The notes: a model not told the origin generated them from the letters alone. Shown: positions 1-11,610, numbered from the stretch's first letter. The stretch is DNA of 30,261 bases from Endothia cerciana (GCA_026119935.1 JALRMH010000100.1:1-30261), one strand, 5' to 3'. Numbers and translations are program-made.

Positions 1-3000
1 ATATATATTAAGTAAGAAAGCTGCAAACTTTACTTTTCCTCTCCTAGTATTTTATCAACTATTTCTATTACTTTTAAAAATACCTAGCAGAGATTATTTA
101 TCTCTATATCTAGCTATATACAGCGCTAACCTATCTATAGATAGATAAAGGCTTTGCTAGAAGGCTGTGCCTAGTCTTGATCTATCAGTGTAAAAATCAG
201 CGCTTTAATTATATTGCTGTAAAGAACTTATAGTCCTGAAATAACAGACGCAACTAGTAAAGAGTACTAGCAGGTTATACTAGGCTTTTAATTATAGGAC
301 CTCTGATTAGACAGCCTCTTTTCCTAGGCTGTGCAGAAGGCTTAGGGAATCCTATACTAGAAACACCTTGAGTATAGCGCTAGGCTCCTTCTAGTAAATA
401 TTTTCTCCTATAGCTCTTTTTAGCTCTCCTTGATTGTGCGCTAGAGCAGGTCTTGCTAAGATAGGCATTCTGCTTTCGAATGCTTAGCTGCTAAGCCTTT
501 TTCTCTGCTGCCTTAGTAGAGAATATAAGCGCTGTCCTATGCCTTAAGCTGCTAGAGAAATACTTTAACAATCTAGCCCTTTTTCCTATACTTCCTAAGC
601 ACCTCTTTCTACACCTAGTCGCATTTCTATTTCATCTATATAAAGAGCTTGCAGCTAGGCATCTAATCAGAGGCAGGCTAGCAGTCCTCCTTACCTGCTT
701 TATACTAGTTGCAGAGCACCTTACTTATAGTATACTGTATTCAGGTGTACTAGCTGTTAAGAACCTAGTTAAAGAGGATGCAGCAGCACCTTTTTTCTTC
801 TAGAAATTAGTGCATCTTATTGCTAATATTTGCAGCTGCTTCTTTATTCTAGAGGAGGATAGTAAGACAGGCCTTTCTATCCTAGCCTACTTAGCTGCTT
901 TCTTACGTATAGTTTTGCAGCTATATTAGCAGCTCAGTATAGACTATTGCATATATATTAAAGATATCTAGACTTATTTTTAATATATTAGTTATTATAA
1001 TTACTCAGCTGTTTTCTATTTATCTTTGCAGGATAGCAAGCTTACTAAAGGCTTTGCCTACCCTGCTATAATATACTTTGCATTTTAGAGTAGTCTTAAA
1101 GCTTTTAACCTGCTAGATCGTCCCTCTATAAATAAACACCTTGCTTTTATTCTATTATACTAGGACCTAGGATACTATCCTATAGATTATAGCCTCTATC
1201 TAATTAGAGGCAGTAGAGATTACCTAGTAGCTGATATTCTTTTAAATAGTAGTAGTTTAGAAAACTACTAGATTAAAAATCTATATTAGGTAGAAGAAAG
1301 ATAGCTTATCTTTAAGCAGCAGTATAGCTATTAGAAAGACCTGCTACACACTATATACTATGATTACTACCCTAAGCTCTTGCAGCTTTAGTCAGAAGCT
1401 ATCTTAAGCATTAAAAGCTATATAGCATTTATTGATCATAACCTGATCTAGCTACTTGCAAGCTCTTAGCCGGTTTATAAAGCTGCAGAACTGCTATATA
1501 AGGGCAGATTCTAGCGTGATGAAAATAATTGCTGTAGCGCGGTTTATATTAGCTCTAGCCTAAACATACGCATTAATCTAGTATGCCTAGCATCTTCAGA
1601 CGAGATCGCTTTATAGTGCAAGAAGTAAGATAACTACGATTATAACGCTCTAGAGCGAATAATATACTAGGAGCAGAAAAGAGAGAGCTTTTCCGCTGCT
1701 AGTCCTAGCAATCTGCAAGATAAGCGTTTCCCCTTGCACGATTACTTATAGCACAGGCTCCTAGCTACTTCGGAACTGCACCTTCTCCCCTAGCATCTGC
1801 TATAACCGCTTAGGGAGGTTAGTCTTATAAAGCTGCTGAAAGCACTGCAGCTAGCTCTGCTCTTGTTCTTCCTTAAATACTTCCCTTTTCTGCTTGGATA
1901 GAATCCTGAGGGTGTAGTTGCTTCAGAAACCTAGGAATCGATGCTACTAGCTGCTAGCTTTTTAAAACTAGTCTCTTCAGACAGCTGTTTCAAACTAGCC
2001 CTGCTGCAGCTCTCTTTTATAGACTATCTAGGCTATTATTATACTATGCTCAGCTTGTATATCAAGGATATAATCAGCCTCTTGCTTATTATCTATCTAA
2101 TCCTCTTTACTACCTCTTTACTAACTTTATATACTGCTGCAGTAGCCTTTGCTAAAGTATTAGCAGGTAATAGCAATTGCAATATACTGCTAAGCACTAA
2201 TTATAATCTTAGTATTTATAAGCTATATACTATATTGCAGGAGGAGGCGCTTTATCTAGTCTAGCAGCTATAGCTGCGCACTTGCAGTTGCTAGTCTAGA
2301 GGCCTGCTCTTCTTTTCTTTCTATTTCTATTATAACCTGATCAGCTTATAGCAGAGGGTTTCTCTCTTAGCTAGCTCTTAGAAGCCCTTTAATCTGCTGC
2401 TAGAAGGGGAGAGCGAGCTAGAGATATTAGATAAGAAGAGCCCTGACTTTACGCAGTAGGTAGTAGTAGATAATTTTAAGCTGCGCTATCGCGCGGTAAC
2501 CCTTATAGTATAAGGTAATAAAACAGACTAGCCTGTTATAAAGAAAGATATTCTAGAGGCCTCTATATACTAAGTTCTTAGATCAGAGGGTAAGGATCTC
2601 TGAGGACTATGCTAGCTGCCCTCTAGTGAGGTGCATTAGAAGAAGCAGCTGCTTGCAGAACATCTCGACTTAGCAGCAGAACTAGCAGACAGCAGGGTTC
2701 TAGAGCTATTAGGAGCGAGGATCGAACTACTCTATATATAACTCTATATTAGCTAGGATATAGTTCAGGAGCTACTATTAGCTGTCTATAGGCTATTAAT
2801 TCCGACAATCTGTAAAGAACGAATAGCTGACCTAGTCTTTATAGTGATCATCCTTAAAAGAGGGCTAGTTAATAAGTAGCAGAGCTTCTAAGTCTAGGAT
2901 CTTAAGCATCTTAGCAAGGCGCTACTATACTAAGCCTAAGAGGCTATAAATTATATTAGAGATCTGATTAAAAGAGAGCTGTATACTGCTATAGATAATA

Positions 3001-4592
3001 TAGTTATCTTGCTAATCTACTTTACTTTATACTAGGGTGTTATAGCGAATCTTCAGGCTATATAATCTTACTTTATAGATCTAGTTAAGCAGTATAAGCC
3101 TAGTTCTAAAGCTGATTATCGTTATATATTGATTAACTTTTGCTTAGATAATCTCAAAGAGCTTAAAGTAGTGCTTTTATATTTATTCTTCTAGTAACCC
3201 TGCAGCTATATTAGCTTGTTTCGCTGCTACTATTTCGTCTTTATACTTGAGAAAAGCTTATAAGATAATAAGCATCCGAGCTAGCTTGATAACAGCTAAG
3301 TAGATAACTATATAATCAAGCAGTGTTTCCTAGCTATTATCCTGCTGAATATTAAAGACAGTAAGAGCGCTTAAAAGAGCGCTTTTATATTTAGCATCTT
3401 ATAGAAGATAGTTAAGGAGCTAAATAGTAAAGTCTAGGCATACTCTGTCTTATCGCGATAAAGCTTAAAAAGGCTCTACTTCTTAAACTGTTTTAGCCTA
3501 GCAGAGAAGCTGAGTATAAAAACAGTCTTGCTTAGCTATAAATATATACGCCGGCTGCTGATCAAGGCTAAAAGGCTATATCCGTATAATATAGCTTAGA
3601 ATATAGCGCTAGACATCTATATAGTGCTGCTATAAGCTGTCCTCTAGCTAGCTATCGAATAGCTGCTAAGGCTTAATATACTTATCTCTTTAGTTAACCT
3701 TAAATAGGATAATATAGCTAGCAATAGTAGCTACTATAGTATACTAGGCTTTCTTAGCAACTTACTAGAAGCTCTTCTATATAGCCTGCAGGATTAGCTC
3801 ATCCTTCTAGATTAGTATAAGAAGCGCCTAGATGCTAATCAGATTAAAGCCTGCTAGATAAGCTGCTTAGCCTATCTTGCAAAGCTACAAGTTAAGCTCT
3901 AGCTGCTTATTTCCTTCCTAGATTAGCCTATCTATCTAATCAGCTAGCAGCTCTTATATAAAACGAAACAATACTACAATCTGCTACTTTAGGTTATCCT
4001 TATATATAGCAGGCTAGCTGTCCTTATACTAGCTCTGCTGTTCTACCTTAAACTACCTGCTTGCATACTAGCTAGGAAAAAGCTTCTAATAGCGCACCTG
4101 CATTCGCTATAAGACAGGAGGGGCAGCTTCCTAGGCAGATAGGCAGCTACCTATATAAGGATTCGCTTACCTATACAAGAGGCAGTAATAGTCTCGTATT
4201 TTATAAGCCTGCTAGCTTATAAAAGAGCACTCCTAATATATAAGGCTATCTATCTAGATATTATTAAGAAGAGGGATCGAGGTGCTAGTCAGAGCTAGGA
4301 ATCAGAAATCTAGTAGGTCTTATTATATATAATAGATGCTAAGCAGGCTCTACATTAAGCAGGCAATTACTTATTGCTTCTTTTTAAGTATTTAATAGTG
4401 TAATATAGCTAGATGCCCTACTATCTTATCTATAAGGACTTCGAATTAGCATTCCTTGCAAATAATAATACGCAATAGAGTGTAGAAATAAAATAGATTA
4501 ATATTATTAGTTATATTAAAGTGCAGATTAGAGCTAATTGTTCAGCATCTCACTTTACCGGCGGTGTACAGAATTGCGTATACAGGTGTTAA
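1..4592 (+). pseudogene. G0: 3' part of a giant intronless gene, family unknown
   Basis: One reading frame (codons starting at positions divisible by 3) runs from the left edge to a TAA at 4590-4592, about 1,530 codons, without a visible frameshift. It is interrupted by many TAG/TAA codons and a few TGA, all explicable as RIP products of CAG, CAA, TGG or CGA. A stop-free stretch survives at 1941-2264. The translation is rich in Leu, many of the codons being CTA that may once have been CCA (Pro), and in Ser, Ala, Tyr and Lys. The frame ends in a Cys-containing tail whose last residues read NCVYRC before the TAA, which I take as the original stop. No start is visible, so the gene begins outside the window. 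I recognise no transposase, reverse transcriptase, helicase or recombinase motif. It could be a mobile-element gene or a member of a fungal-specific family. No relation to G1 or G2 was apparent by eye. Confidence 0.6.
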
Positions 4593-4604
4593 ATATTTGA
4601 ATAT

Positions 4605-4754
4605 GTTAGACGCTTCTGATCAGAAGAGCAGCTTAAACTAGGGGTGGGTCAGAAGCATATTCTGATTTGTTCTTTCGATCGCGTCAGACGCCCCTGATCA
4701 GAAGAGCGGCTTGAACTAGGGGTGGGTCAGAAGCGCATCCTGATTCGTGCTTTC
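4605..4754. repeat. Two 78-bp direct repeats with internal palindromes
   Basis: Unit 1 starts at 4605 and unit 2 at 4683. They align over about 72 bp and nearly all differences are transitions; unit 1 carries T or A where unit 2 has C or G, so unit 1 is the more RIP-mutated. Unit 1 contains the perfect 14-bp palindrome CTTCTGATCAGAAG. Both units contain a second inverted pair built on TCAGAA and TTCTGA or a decayed form of it. The motif TCAGAAG therefore recurs within about 150 bp just downstream of G0, an arrangement that could be a protein-binding or subterminal repeat. Confidence 0.85.
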
Positions 4755-4917
4755 TACAAGCGGGTCTTACCACATCAATCTTTAACCTGAAAAAATAGAG
4801 TTTGTAATTGAAATGCATCGTAGTGTCAGCAATACTTGAAATTTAAAAAGGATATAGTTTATCAAGAGGCGATAAGACTTCAAATTAAAATAGAGCGAAA
4901 ATCTCAAAATTTAGGTT

Positions 4918-5003
4918 GAGGACAGTTTGCAGAAGGAAAAACAATCCCCTTACCCCGGTCTTTGCTAGCACGAAAAAAACATCTATATAAAAAAACTGTC
5001 CTC
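4918..5003. mobile_element. Short inverted-repeat element (MITE-like), 86 bp
   Basis: Perfect 11-bp terminal inverted repeats, GAGGACAGTTT at 4918-4928 and AAACTGTCCTC at 4993-5003, enclose 64 bp with no coding capacity. A weaker match continues a few bases outward. The size and structure fit a non-autonomous DNA transposon or a solo pair of termini. No target-site duplication is clear. It lies 30 bp from the left breakpoint of the large duplication. Confidence 0.55.
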
Positions 5004-5400
5004 TACTCTTAAGGACACTTTGATTTAAAGATAGTGTTGTTAACTTTAATTAGAACCTAGTTTATTAGCTTCTTCTAGCTTATATAGATAATTTAGTAAA
5101 ACGCTTGAATTATATAATTATAATTTTAATAGTATAACAGATAGATACTATACTAACAGCAGGTATAGAGGTTAAAGCTAACAATTTATAAGCTAAGAGA
5201 TAAGATAATAATATTGATATTTTTTTAAAGGTTAGTAAACTGCTTTTAAGCAAATATACACTCTAGATGCGTTATTTTAATATTATAGTTGATAACCTTC
5301 AGCCTAATCTCATGTATTAAAGCATATAAGCGACTAGAGATATATTAATATATGCGTAGCCCTTTTTTTTTTTTCTTCTTTTTTTTAATTAGGTTTTTTT

Positions 5401-5506
5401 AGCCTGTTAGACTTAATTATACTCTTAAAGTGCAGATATCTTAAAAAGAGAAGCAGCTGCTAGCAGAGGGAGGGGGTTTTTAAATATAATTGAGTCTAGC
5501 TAGGCT
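5401..5506. repeat. Hairpin element H1, copy A (G1 intron 4)
   Basis: Inverted arms TAGACTTAATTATA (5408-5421) and its near-complement at 5485-5498 are extended outward by AGCCT and AGGCT. On the minus strand its outer end resembles the start of intron 3, so the repeat may include a donor-like end. It lies in intron 4 together with H2. Confidence 0.75.
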
Positions 5507-5575
5507 GGGATGAAAATAAGCTGCCTTTTTTTTAATATTTTTTTATAATTTTTTTTTTTTTTTTTTTAATATAGC

Positions 5576-5635
5576 TAGACTTGATTATATCTAAAAATAG
5601 TATATCCTAGCTTTTTTTAGATATAATTGAATCCA
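5576..5635. repeat. Hairpin element H2, copy A (G1 intron 4)
   Basis: Arms of about 20 bp (5576-5595 and 5616-5635) pair with three or four mismatches around a 20-nt loop. A long A/T homopolymer tract flanks one side, as in other members of the family. Confidence 0.75.
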
Positions 5636-7650
5636 ACACCGGTAAAAAAAGAAGAAAAAAAAAGGGAGAAATAAAAAAAAAGAGGAATAATAAATTAAAG
5701 TAGGAGACTTACTCTTATAAGAACTACTTATTTATAAAGATAACTATATAACTGCTGATCTCAAACTTGTTTTTTATATATTTATTAATAATATAGAAAA
5801 AGAGCAGAGAGTAAATTAAGTAGAAGTAAGCATTACTAGCACAGTTATTTTAAAGCAGGTTATAAAGGTTATAAATAGCTATATAAATATACTTTATACT
5901 GCTTTTATCTATCTTAGCTAATTATATAATATATATAATACTAAGGCAAAGTATACTAGCAGCTTGCTTACTATAGCTAGCCTGAGTTCTTTTACTAGTT
6001 TTATAGAAGTCTTTTATAAAGGTAGATATATTAAACATTATAACTTCTTAGACCTTTTAGTTTAAGCCCTTCTTTAGTAAACTTTAAGCTGTATTCAAGA
6101 GGTAGGCAGTAATCTTAGAGTCGAGCCTGACAGCAGCCTAAACATCCTTTATCTATATACTAGCAATAGAGTCCTGCTTTATATAGCGCTTATTAAACAA
6201 GAGCTTATATATAAGGAAGTCTAATAGTATAAGAGATAATAAGTAGTGATAATATATATTTAGAGACCCTGTCAGCTTCCTTAACACTTAATAAATAATT
6301 GCGCTCTATAAAAGCAACTTCTTAAGCATCTTACTCTTCTGCATATATAAAGTCTGCAGCAATATATCTATAGTAGCCTGCAGCATCTGCCTATTGTCTT
6401 TGTTTATCTCTACCTCTAGCGTCTAGATGCAGTAGGGGGGGATCTTAGTTATAGGGAAGCTAATAGAGCTATTAAAGAGTATAAAGGGCATTAATATAAT
6501 GCGCTTTGTCTAAGCTATTTAGAACACTATCTTAGCCTCCTAGCTATATAGCTAAGTAGACTTAGAGCTCTAGAGGAAAAAGGCGTAGTAAGATAAGATC
6601 GATTAAAACTTATTCCTGCTTAAGTCCTTCTTATACTATTTCTAGAATGCTTAGAGCACAACCTTCTGTTTTTTAATAAAGTCCTATTAGATAATATCAG
6701 GCTCTTTATCTAGCAGCGCAAAAAAGTTATAAGCTAAGTTGCAGATAATCTGCAAGGCCTGCTCTCTACTTACTATATAAAAAATCTTGCTAAGGCTAGA
6801 TATATTATTAGCTATATTGCAGAACCTAGCTATATTAACAAGGTTATTAAGTATAGATATAGTAGATAAATATATAATGCTGTGCTTCTTAATAAAAAAG
6901 ACGCTTTAGTAGAAGCAAGATATAATATAATGCGCGATATAGGCTTTATTTAAAAATATTATATTAAAGACAAGCTAAGCTGTGTAGTTCTAAAGATAGA
7001 AGTAGGATAAAAGGCTATACTTAATTATATAGCTTGTAAAGACCTATAAGCTTATCCTATCTAGAGCAGCTATAGACTTGCTCTTAATAATAATATAGAC
7101 TAGGCTGACTTTAGTATTCTTAAAAGACTTAGAGAAGATATCTTTTAAAGCTGCAGGCAGTAAATTGTCTATTATATTATAGTTACTTACCTGCTAGGCC
7201 TAGAGGTTAAGACTAAGAGAGGCTCCTTTAGACGCAATAAGCGCAAGGGAAGGGCTTAACCCTAGTATATTATCCACCTCTTCCTCTACTAGCTCTCCCT
7301 CTAGCTCTTTAGTTAGGTCTATATTGTCTTATAGGCTGTCGGTATTATAGACTAAGCTGTCGTCGTTTTTTACAACCTCCCTCTCTTCCTTCTTCTTAAT
7401 GCCCTGCTAGATGCTAGTGATTTTATTATAGAAGTAGCTGCTTAGGTCAGATATAGCGACCTCCTTCCTACTAATAGTAGGGTATAAATAGATCTTATCT
7501 TCTAGGTTATCTAGGTTATCTAGGTTATTAAAGGTGAAGCGCAGGTTCTTTAGTATAAATCAGGCCTGTAGTATACTATAGGAATAGATAAAGAGCTTGT
7601 AAGCTGTTTAAAAAAAAAAAAAAAAGAGGGGGAAGGGAAAATTAGCGCTG

Positions 7651-7728
7651 TTAGAATCAATTAGGCTGAAAAAGAAAAAAGAAGTAAAAGAAAAAGGAAG
7701 AGGGTATTTCTAAGTATAATTAAGTCTA
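7651..7728. repeat. Hairpin element H3, copy A (G1 intron 3)
   Basis: TTAGAATCAATTAG at 7651 pairs imperfectly with TATAATTAAGTCTA at 7715-7728 across a purine-rich loop. The 144-nt intron 3 consists of little else. On the minus strand it shares CTAGACTTRATTATRCTTAG with the hairpin in intron 2. Confidence 0.7.
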
Positions 7729-8296
7729 GCAAGCTAAGAAAATATACCTATAAGCTAGCTAGCGTCTAAATATACCTTTTAAGCTCCTTATACTACTTTT
7801 TGTTAGTATGCAGGATAGTAGCGCCTATTATATAAATACTAGCGCTAGTAGTATAGATATATATATTTAACTTCTTCTAAAAGAGCTTAATAAGCTTAAA
7901 GGCTATTTAATTAAGCAGGTTCTTTATAATAAAATAAATACTAAAATAGCAGATAAGTACTCCTCTATTAATAAAGTTAATAGCAATAATAGTAATGCAG
8001 AGTATTATAACAGCACTTATAGTAAAAGTCTTATTAAAACTATAATTATTAGTAAGAATATAAAATAGAAAGAGCAACTTAAAGTACTAGTATATAATAT
8101 ATATATTTATAAGCACTTAGTTAGTATAGAAAACGCTTCTTATAGCTAGTCCTTTCCTTACCCTGCCCTTGCTTTTGCTTCTGCCTCCTTTCTATAATAG
8201 ATAAGCTAAAGCGAAGGCCTAGCTACTTTAGTAGAATTATTCCTGTTTTTCTCTGTTTTTTAAAGAGAGATGTTGTTTTCTCTCTTTTTTAGAGCT

Positions 8297-8355
8297 TCTG
8301 GACTTGATTAAAGCTAAAAATAACCCTATAATTTCTAGGTATAATCAAGTCTAAA
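8297..8355. repeat. Hairpin element H4, copy A (G1 intron 2)
   Basis: GACTTGATTA (8301-8310) and TAATCAAGTC (8342-8351) are perfect inverted arms, with further pairing inward. The element occupies the middle of the 174-nt intron 2, whose splice sites restore the reading frame. Confidence 0.8.
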
Positions 8356-9997
8356 ACCTTAAAAAAAAGAAATAAAAAAGGAATAAGAAGAAATAAAAAG
8401 AGGCTATAAAACTCATCTATCGCCTAGTGCTACTTAAATGCAAAGGTAGGCTTGATAATATCGTCTAGCTTAATAGTGCTTATCTTATTACCTTATATAG
8501 ACTTGACATCGTTTTTATTATCGTCCTCCTAATTATACTTAGCTGCGCGCTCCTTGCTCTTACCCTACTTAGCTCAGCTAGATAAGACCTAGGCCTTGCT
8601 GATAATATCTTTGCAATAGCGCTTAGTGTTCTCTCTATTAAATATACAGGTCTTCTAGTCGTCCTCGTCTATTTTAAAAGCCTAGAATATATACTGCTAA
8701 GAATATATAAGAGGGGCGCTGCTAGCAGCTATCTTATTAAAAGTATAGATAGCACTTAGGATTTAGTCAGCCTGCTTATATTATACATCGCTATTTATAT
8801 TTAGAGTTCTATCTAACTTTGCAAGCTTAATAGTAAAGGTATTTGTAATAGCAATATAAGCATTAAGGTACTCAGCCTGCTTTTCTTATATTATTAGGCT
8901 AGAAAAGGCAGAGTTGATAGCGTAGTTAATATCCCTAGCCTCTGAGTTATATATAAGGCTGTAGAACTGCTAAATGCTTTAAGCGACTATCTGCTATATT
9001 TTGAAGTCTATTAAAGTCTAGTCTATAGTGAGGAGGTTTTTAAAGGTATTTAACTAGGTTATCTAGTTTATAAAGGCAGAATACTTTTTTATAATTATCT
9101 TAATAGCGTGTTTAAGCTCTAGGACCTTCTCTTTAGATATATTTTTACTAGACTAGGTATAGTAGTTAGCTAGATATATATTAAGCTGATAGGCAACGTC
9201 TGATTTCTAGCTATTATCAGCTAATATAGTAGTATAAAGTTAATTATAATTAATCTAGTTATACTGCAAGATAGTTTAAGCTGAATCTATATTCTTTACT
9301 AAGATACTTATTTTAATATTGCTTACTTAGTATAAAAGCTTGTTTATATTAATAATAGCTTTCTAAGAGCTGACTACTTTTATAATATCTTTATATTTAT
9401 AATAAATTAAGCTAAGTATAGTATAAATATACTGCTAGTCTTTTAAAGTATAGTCTTTAAAAGACTAGCTGTTGATATATATATCCTTATTAATAACCTA
9501 GAAGCAAGACAGCTTATTCTTCTTAATCAGGTTCTAAAGAGCAGGCTAGAAGCTGATATTAGAAAGGTTTAAAACCTGCTTTTTCTTAGCCTCCTCCTAA
9601 TATAACACCTAAAACTTAGTATTATACTACAAGCTCTTAATGCAGTATAACAAAGTCTAATATATATATAAGCATATAATATTATATATATAAATGCTAG
9701 CGCCCTTCTTTTTAAAGCTAGCATTAATAATATAATACTTTATCTTAATAAGCTATATATTATTTAAGCTCTGCTAAGCTTTCTATATTATAGCTATAAT
9801 CTTGCAGGTATTAAAGCTAGCTATTATTATTTTAAAAGTAGTAAAAATCTTAAACTAGTTATATAATTAAGTATTCTTTATATTATTAATTAATTTGTAT
9901 ATAAAGCTAAGAAGCTATAAACCTAATATAGAAAGATTAGTATTTTATAACTTAGGCTTTAAGCTCTAGATTTCCTTTTTTTTTTTTTTTTTAATAG

Positions 9998-10055
9998 CGC
10001 TAGGCTTAATTATATCCTATAAAGCTAGTGCGATTTCTTAGCGCAGTTAAGTCTA
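9998..10055. repeat. Hairpin element H5, copy A (G1 intron 1)
   Basis: The arms GCGCTAGGCTTAATTATA and CAGTTAAGTCTA face each other next to a poly-T tract. The pairing is weaker than in H4. It is the first of two or three family members in intron 1. Confidence 0.6.
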
Positions 10056-10352
10056 AGAGGAGCGGAAAAGAGAGGCTAGATCAACAGAGGAAGAAAAGAA
10101 AAAGAAGAAAAAAAAGAAGAAAAAAAAAAAGCAGGGGGGGGAAGAAAACAAAAGAAGAGATAGCTATTAGATAGAGCAGTATATTATAAGTTAGCTTTAA
10201 CCCTAACAGTTACCCTACCTAATCCTTCCCTCTGCTTCTTCTTCTTTTTTCTGCCTTACCTTTTTTTAGTAGCTCTAGACTTAATTGAGTTCTAAAATTA
10301 TAGAGTGGAAATCTTTTTTTTTTTAAAAGAGGGGGGGGGGGCTTTTTAGTAG

Positions 10353-10423
10353 CTCTAGACTCAATTAGGTCCTGAAATCCTTAAGGTCGAAGGCTAGATT
10401 TTTAGGCCTAATTGAGTCTAGAG
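10353..10423. repeat. Hairpin element H7, copy A (G1 intron 1)
   Basis: This is the best preserved member. CTCTAGACTCAATTAGGTCC at 10353 pairs with the arm at 10404-10423 (20 positions, one 1-nt bulge), and inner arms of about 6 bp continue the stem. A single self-complementary half-unit (TAGACTTAATTGAG) lies just upstream at about 10277-10295. Confidence 0.85.
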
Positions 10424-11570
10424 ATAGTTAAAAAGGGAAAGATAGAGAAAAAGAAGAAGAAAAAAAAAAAAAAATTTAGAAGGAGAGGAAAGGAAAGGAA
10501 AAGAAAAGAAAAGCAAAAGGGAGAGTCAACCTACCTTTAGTATAGATAAAGATATTTATAGCGCCTAGGTTCTAGAAACCCTAATATTATATAATAAAGC
10601 CTTTAAGGAGGGAAGCCTAGTTTAGCTTTATAAGGATACAAGTCTTATAAATATAAAGGTTCAGTATAGCTACTTATTTTATATACTTAGCCTTATACGT
10701 CTTACTTGTATAAGATTCTTTAGCTAGAATAAAAGAGTAATAAGCAAAGTCTTTAAACTATTAAAAAGGCTTGATAAGGCGATAGTCTAAGCTTTTAGTA
10801 AAGTCGTAGGCCTGCTGTAGCTATAAAGCCTTAGTAGTGTTAGTCTTAAGCAAGGCTAGGCTGATCAGGCTAAAGTAGAATATCTTCTTATTTAGAGCAG
10901 CCTAGACCTAGCCTTTAATCTCCTTATCTAGTTTCTTATAGGTAGCAGCAGTCGCTGCTTTATCTATAGCTGTCTTAGCAGAGCAGTCCTTCTTTTTAAC
11001 TATACTAGAGGATTCAGGCTAGCTATCAGCAGAGGTGCTTAGCAGGGTAGCACTATTAGCAGCAGCAACTCTAACAGCGCTATAAGTAGCCTTCTTGCTC
11101 TTCCTGCTAGCAGTAGCAGCCTCTTTAAGCAGTATAGCACTTGTTTGCCTTGTTCTGTCTAGGGGGTTTTTTAGTATGTTTAGAATCAACTATGCTTAAA
11201 AAAAAATTAATAAAAAAAAAAAATTTAAAAAAAAAAAAGAGCAGGTAGGGCAGGAGGGCTGATTTATCAGCTAAGGGTTTAGATTAAAGCGAGACTGCCC
11301 TGCTAGCTAGCTCTTTAAAAAAAGGTTAACTAGATATAGGGTAAAACACAGGCTGCAAAGGTATAAAGCTTAAAGGAAACAGGGTGGTTTTAGTAGTAAA
11401 AAGAGGGTAGAAGGTATATATCTAGGTGTCTTAGGCTATATAAGTAGTCTCTAGAGTAGCTAGCTAAGGCGGATTTAACTAGGGGAAAGCTGTTAGGATG
11501 TGCGCGCGAAACAGGGTTTGCAGGTGTGTAAAGAGGGTAAGAAATAAGTGCGAGAGGTGTTAGAGAGGTC

Positions 11571-11610
11571 TTTAAGAGGCCTTAAAGAGCCTTAAAGGGC
11601 TTTAAAAGGG
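11571..11610. repeat. Four 10-bp phased boxes, copy A
   Basis: TTTAAGAGGC, CTTAAAGAGC, CTTAAAGGGC and TTTAAAAGGG follow each other with an exact 10-bp period. Each has a partly palindromic CTTTAAAG core. They lie about 410 bp upstream of the mapped 5' end of G1, so a regulatory role is possible but unproven. Confidence 0.7.

Larger units (their letters stand above)
4593..5032. other. Less mutated spacer
   Basis: This stretch between the end of G0 and the left edge of the duplication keeps more CpA and TpG than its surroundings, so it was probably single-copy or escaped RIP. It holds the two 78-bp repeats and the 86-bp inverted-repeat element listed separately. I see no coding frame in it. 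Confidence 0.6.
5033..11160 (-). pseudogene. G1 copy A: five-exon giant gene, 3' end missing
   Basis: Minus-strand exons, in order of transcription, are 11160-10535, 9965-8417, 8242-7748, 7603-5713 and 5333-5033. Introns 2 (8416-8243, CAG acceptor) and 3 (7747-7604, GTATAT donor, CAG acceptor) join frames in phase 1. Intron 4 (5712-5334, GTAAGT donor) joins in phase 2 if the TAG at 5336-5334 is the acceptor. Intron 1 (10534-9966, GTAGGT donor) does not join in phase as a single intron, so a micro-exon or a wrong boundary is likely. The donor of intron 2 reads ATGAGT here against GTGAGT in copy B, a RIP hit. Many in-frame TAG/TAA codons kill the gene. The product is Lys-, Tyr-, Ile- and Ser-rich with acidic and basic patches; exon 1 is Ala/Ser/Lys-rich. 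I do not recognise the family. The true start is not fixed and more 5' exon may lie toward 11330. Confidence 0.65.

Noticed and set aside
1941..2264. Independent 107-codon gene
   Set aside because: It is in the same frame as the rest of G0, with RIP-type stops on both sides, and is simply its longest surviving stretch.
1..4592. Helitron, DUF3435 recombinase or reverse transcriptase
   Set aside because: I looked for helicase, Rep, tyrosine-recombinase and reverse-transcriptase motifs in the RIP-tolerant translation and saw none convincing.
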